Source: Spirochaetales bacterium (GTDB lineage Bacteria > Spirochaetota > Spirochaetia > UBA9216). From it: a DNA stretch of 64,000 nucleotides. Under the pieces are notes generated by a model. The model had not been told where the DNA came from. It did not search any database and was given only the letters and a program-made list of their open reading frames with translations. A program made the position numbers and the translations under genes. Shown in pieces: positions 60,330 to 64,000 of the stretch; positions within the stretch are counted from its first letter, which is position 1, and every line of letters starts with the position of its first letter. The stretch is taken from positions 1 to 64,000 of the forward strand of contig JAEINK010000020.1 in assembly GCA_016342585.1 (NCBI GenBank), in the 5' to 3' direction.

Positions 60330-60857
60330 CTTTTTTTTGAAAGAAAATGAGAGGCCCAGTAGATCGATAGGCAGAACAGGACTTAATAGACTGCTAGAAA
60401 AGATGCTTTTTTATGTAACATAAATGATCAGTATGACGGCTTTACGTAAATACCAGTCTTTACTGACATTACACCAAACAAAAAAGGGGAATTATCCACC
60501 GGCACTGGTAGAGATCATACGTCCTAAGTAAGCGCGTTATAGAAAAGTACGAAGGTTGAGTTACTGAGTACATTATTAAAAATACAGCCTTGACAGAGAC
60601 AAGAGAAAGATGCGTTGGAAGGTTCCTTAAATTACAAATCTTTGATTGAAGCCTTAGCCAGTGGGGTCATCCAAATACGAGGGGAATTAACCCCGGGAAG
60701 GACTAATCAGGACAGATAAGTCATGAATTGTTTAATTGGCTGATAACGAAAATCTTCCTTATCAGCCTAAGAGTATGTAAGGACATACCAATTCAACGCT
60801 CCTGCACTTTTCCATTTTTTCAGAACAATTTAAACTGAGTTCATCCGCAGGAAGTGA
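60330..60857. other. Gene-free stretch of about 530 bases
   Basis: No frame here has a ribosome binding site and credible product. A short frame MTALRKYQSLLTLHQTKKG near 60434 ends early and may be a decayed gene fragment, which I cannot identify. A 9-bp hairpin GGCTGATAA / TTATCAGCC at 60738-60767 could end the glycyl radical operon from the minus strand, but it lacks a U-run. Confidence 0.4.
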
Positions 60858-63251
60858 TCAGGTCTCCTCATAACTGGTTCTGGCAATTATCTCTTCCTGA
60901 AGATCCCCGGACAGTTCCACAAAATAGGCAGTATAACCGGCAACTCTAACCGTTAACCCTTTATACTGTTCGGGATTTTGTCTGGCCACTTCCAAATCCT
61001 CTCTTCTAAGAACATTAAACTGTATGTGATTTATATGCAACTTCACAAAAGTACGAAGGAATTGTGCGAATTTCATTACCCCCTGGGGAGTCATAAAAAA
61101 TTCCGGTAAAAACTTCATATTCAACAACGTACCGTTGCTGCCGTTACTGGGATTAATCTTAGATACAGATTTAAGGAGGGCTGTAGGACCGTTAATATCC
61201 CGGCCGTACATGGCCGATACACCGCCATCAGCCAGGGGATCTTTAGCAATGCGTCCATCCGGTGAAGCACCGACATTATGCCCCATTGGGATGTGAGCAG
61301 AAACGGTATAGAGTCCGGTGTGATAACGGCCTCCCCGGGCATTGGTAAAATCACCCATCCTACTGGCAAAATATTCTACCCACTTGGCCCCGATTTCATC
61401 CACCCAGTCGATATCATTTCCATACTTCGGTACCTTATTTAAAACACGCTGCCGCAGAATTTCATGTCCCTGATAATTCTCCCGCAGAGCCGCAAGGAGT
61501 TCTCCCGCGGAAACGGCCTTATCATCATAAACGAGCTGTTTAACCGCAGCGAGGCTATCCGCAAGATTGGCAACCTGAATAGCCTGAATCCCCGACAGAT
61601 TGTAGACCGCACCACCGGCAGTGACATCCTTTCCCGAATCCAGACACCCTTCAATGACCGATGAGAGAAAACTGGAGGGGACCACCTCCGCGTGAATGCG
61701 GTCAACTTTGCCACACATCACCATCATCCGATCAATAAAGTGATCCAGCTGAATCTTATAGGCATTCTCCAGCTCCTGGAAGGAGTTATAGCTTTCAAGG
61801 TTTCCCAAATCCAACCCAAGTTGGTCTCCTGACAGCAGGCATTTGCCGTTGTTCAAGGTCAGTTCCAATGCTTTCACCAGGTTGAACATAGCCGCATCAC
61901 TCCACCCCAGGGAATTCCCGTGGGTGGTCAGTTCCACACAGCCCACGATAGCGTAGTTCCGGGCATCTTCATCACGAATCCCCTGCGCCTTCAGGGCAGG
62001 AATGATACTCTCATCGTTGAAGATCTGGGGCATCCCGCTTCCTTTCCCGATAACCCGGGAACACGCCAGGATAAAATCCTCTTCACTGCCGGCAAACAGC
62101 CGGGCCGAAAGGTTGGGTTGAGGCAGACCGAGATGATCCTGCGCCTTGAGCATGAGAAATGAAAGTTCATTGGAACTGTCCCCACCCGAAGCATCCTGGC
62201 CGCCGATGGCAATATTAAACCCGATGGGAAACCCGGCAAAGTATTTGGCACTGTTGGAATTTCTCAAGTAAACGATCTGATTAAATTTTAACCAGAGGGC
62301 TTCAAGCAGCTCCAGGGAACGGCCATAATCAAGGCGACCACTCTCCATATCCTTTTTCCAGTAGGAGTAGAGGTACTGATCCGCCCGACCTGGTGAAAAA
62401 GAGGAGGCATTGGATTCCATATGAAGAATGACATTGAGAAACCAGAGAGCCTGCAGGGCTTCATGAAAACTCTCAGGGGCACCGTCGGCTAATTTCCGGC
62501 AAATTCTGGCAATTTCTCGTAATTCTTCGGAATTACCATCCTTTTTTTGGGTCATATTTTCTGCCAAATCGGCATAACGGCGTATAAATTGCCGGGCTCC
62601 CCGGAGAGAAATAATCACAGCCTCATAGAACTCCAGGATTTCGACACCCTTCTTCTCTTCCTTCGCGGTCTTCAGAAGCTGACCAGCCTCCTCTTCCAGA
62701 CCGGCAGGACCGACTCTTAACCACTTCACCGTATCCGGACAGATATGTCCCTGGGGATGATCCTTCTGATTTATCTTAGCCACCATCCCAATGGCAGAAA
62801 TCTCTTCACCATGACGATCTTTAATGATATCTTCCAGGGTGTTTCCCCGCCAGTAAGGCAGAATTTCCCGCCGGAATTCATCGATATCTTCAGGATGAAC
62901 CTTGAATTTATCCTGAGGACGAGTTTCAAGTGTCTCCATCTCTTTATCGATCCAGGCAATCCCCGCTTCTGGAGAGACAACACCTCCCCGGACTTCTGAG
63001 GTTCGATTGCCTACGATCAGCTCATCCTTATCTATTCGGATAGCCAATTCTTCCAAAGCCGCCGACAAGGCCAGGGCCCTTTTGAGGGTGCGGGATTTCC
63101 CGTCATGCTGCTTATATACCCGGGTTATTATGCGTCCCTGTTCCAGGGAGAGGTAGCGCTCCTCCGCTATCATCCGGACTTTAAGCCCCTCGATTCGGGG
63201 GGGTAGCTCCAGGGCAGCAATATTCTCAACATAGTTCATACGTGTGTTCAT
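60858..63251 (-). CDS. Glycyl radical enzyme (PFL/GRE superfamily)
   Basis: A 797-residue oxygen-sensitive radical enzyme. The thiyl cysteine is in YAIVGCVELTTHG at about C438, with the glutamate two residues later that marks eliminases and dehydratases and not true pyruvate formate-lyase. The C-terminal RVAGYTAYF carries the glycyl radical at about G772. The N-terminal PFL domain is complete. Possible reactions include C-C, C-N, C-O or C-S cleavage; the substrate cannot be read from the sequence. AGGAGGAAGAG precedes the ATG, which overlaps the upstream gene by four bases. The activating enzyme is not in the window and is probably further upstream or elsewhere. Confidence 0.92.
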   Translation of the reverse strand: MNTRMNYVENIAALELPPRIEGLKVRMIAEERYLSLEQGRIITRVYKQHDGKSRTLKRALALSAALEELAIRIDKDELIVGNRTSEVRGGVVSPEAGIAWIDKEMETLETRPQDKFKVHPEDIDEFRREILPYWRGNTLEDIIKDRHGEEISAIGMVAKINQKDHPQGHICPDTVKWLRVGPAGLEEEAGQLLKTAKEEKKGVEILEFYEAVIISLRGARQFIRRYADLAENMTQKKDGNSEELREIARICRKLADGAPESFHEALQALWFLNVILHMESNASSFSPGRADQYLYSYWKKDMESGRLDYGRSLELLEALWLKFNQIVYLRNSNSAKYFAGFPIGFNIAIGGQDASGGDSSNELSFLMLKAQDHLGLPQPNLSARLFAGSEEDFILACSRVIGKGSGMPQIFNDESIIPALKAQGIRDEDARNYAIVGCVELTTHGNSLGWSDAAMFNLVKALELTLNNGKCLLSGDQLGLDLGNLESYNSFQELENAYKIQLDHFIDRMMVMCGKVDRIHAEVVPSSFLSSVIEGCLDSGKDVTAGGAVYNLSGIQAIQVANLADSLAAVKQLVYDDKAVSAGELLAALRENYQGHEILRQRVLNKVPKYGNDIDWVDEIGAKWVEYFASRMGDFTNARGGRYHTGLYTVSAHIPMGHNVGASPDGRIAKDPLADGGVSAMYGRDINGPTALLKSVSKINPSNGSNGTLLNMKFLPEFFMTPQGVMKFAQFLRTFVKLHINHIQFNVLRREDLEVARQNPEQYKGLTVRVAGYTAYFVELSGDLQEEIIARTSYEET

Positions 63252-64000
63252 CTCTCTTCCTCCTGAATTATGGATTTTCTGATTAATCCATCCACAGCAA
63301 AATAAACAGCCCCGACAGCCTGGGCGAATTGGGCTACCGTAAAGGTTTTATCGGCTTCCAACTGCTTCATTAATGGCGTGAAGGCAATACTGGCATCTGC
63401 CACTTCAAATTCAATATCAGGGACAACTGTTTGCGCCCCCGTCTCCATGGCTTTATAACAGGCAGCCCTTTTCACAAGCCGTCCGAAGAGTATCCGCTTT
63501 TTGGATTTGGGATGAAGAAGCCGCTCTGTTTCCTCAAATGTCACCCCGAGTGATTCTCCAATATCATTCCATATCCTGTTATTCACCTCATCATTTTCAC
63601 GCTCCAATAAGGCCATCATATGCTCTAAAAAGGGCTTTCTCAGGTCCGGATTTTCCGAGGGAACCACCAGCATGTCACCACCTTCCCCCTTAACCACAAA
63701 CCCCTTCCCCTTAAGCTCTTCATAAAGATCGGGCCGCTGTTCCGGAAAGTACTTCAGAGCCAAACGAAAGACCCCGCTTTGACTGGCATACTTCTGCAGA
63801 GTCCCGGGAAGGTTCGTGTTGAAATTATTCACACTTCGCAGGTCATCGGCCTTGTACTCCCTCTCAGGATAACTGCCTAAATCGATAATACAGTTATAGA
63901 CTTCCAGGGGAAGATCGGGGATGGAGCCATCCTCCCGAACCCAACCGGTACCCAATTCCGTTCCCAGGGTGTGGGCAAAAAAGCCCCTGTCCAGTAAATC
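63248..64000 (-). CDS. Unrecognised protein co-encoded with the glycyl radical enzyme (partial)
   Basis: The frame is open to the window edge, so the start lies outside; a TTG at 63955 is inside the coding region since in-frame sequence (DLLDRGFFAHTLGTELG) continues upstream. At least 250 residues are visible. It is soluble, with no signal peptide, no iron-sulfur CxxxCxxC motif, and so is not the activase. I see no family signature; the C-terminal third (FTVAQFAQAVGAVYFAVDGL) looks helical. Its stop overlaps the start of the glycyl radical enzyme gene, so the two are translationally coupled and probably work in one pathway. Confidence 0.7.
   Translation of the reverse strand, partial: DLLDRGFFAHTLGTELGTGWVREDGSIPDLPLEVYNCIIDLGSYPEREYKADDLRSVNNFNTNLPGTLQKYASQSGVFRLALKYFPEQRPDLYEELKGKGFVVKGEGGDMLVVPSENPDLRKPFLEHMMALLERENDEVNNRIWNDIGESLGVTFEETERLLHPKSKKRILFGRLVKRAACYKAMETGAQTVVPDIEFEVADASIAFTPLMKQLEADKTFTVAQFAQAVGAVYFAVDGLIRKSIIQEEER

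Noticed and set aside
60858-63251. Calling the glycyl radical enzyme an isethionate or choline lyase
   Set aside because: The motifs show the superfamily only; substrate residues cannot be judged without alignment or structure.
1-64000. CRISPR arrays, prophage genes, tRNA or rRNA genes
   Set aside because: No regularly spaced repeats, phage structural genes or RNA-gene signatures were recognised on reading through.

Overview
The window looks like a chromosomal segment of a free-living, probably anaerobic, spirochaete (Spirochaetota). This is inferred from gene content, not from a marker gene. It carries an adenosylcobalamin-dependent ribonucleotide reductase, a glycyl radical enzyme, GH4 alpha-galactosidase, many binding-protein-dependent transporters, and four binding proteins whose signal peptides all run into FAGG followed by polar residues, a pattern familiar from Spirochaeta/Sphaerochaeta-type genomes. 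I see no rRNA, tRNA, CRISPR array or prophage.

Layout. 0.1-9.9 kb is housekeeping: nrdJ with a NrdR box, a sigma-like HTH protein, rdgB, pepF, a complete insertion sequence (6077-7313), sppA behind a 53-codon membrane ORF, and small exported proteins. 10-17 kb holds a methyl-accepting protein, a LUD protein, a 150-bp MITE whose ends match the insertion sequence, lon in an apparent operon with a NemR-like TetR regulator, and a diguanylate cyclase. 17-30 kb holds melA, a polar amino acid ABC operon, an MFS gene with no ordinary start codon, a small membrane protein behind a near-perfect sigma-54 promoter, a lipoprotein, a sugar-type ABC operon without its own ATPase, and a DHH phosphoesterase/GHMP kinase operon divergent from a DeoR regulator. 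30.5-34.3 kb is the riboflavin operon ribD-ribE-ribBA-ribH under an FMN riboswitch and a terminator. 34.4-40.6 kb is a complete sugar/glycerophosphodiester-type ABC operon with ATPase, divergent from lacI and a glycerophosphodiester phosphodiesterase gene.

40.6-50.5 kb contains an MFS transporter, a POTRA/beta-barrel protein, a beta-helix lipoprotein, a membrane-anchored LuxR-type regulator, a kelch protein, a BKACE (DUF849) enzyme, an AraC regulator and a UroD-like protein. 50.7-60.3 kb is one catabolic locus: TRAP transporter, split transketolase, transaldolase-like protein, aldo/keto reductase, racemase-like protein, cupin and two FadR-type GntR regulators, with similar operators behind two promoters. 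No kinase is seen, which suggests a substrate that is already anionic. 60.9-64 kb carries a glycyl radical enzyme and an unrecognised partner gene that runs off the window.

The points most worth a second look are the kinase-less transketolase/transaldolase locus with its shared operator, the insertion sequence/MITE pair, the MFS gene whose only well-placed start is ATC, the lon-TetR operon, and the hairpins that separate binding-protein genes from permease genes in three unrelated transport operons.
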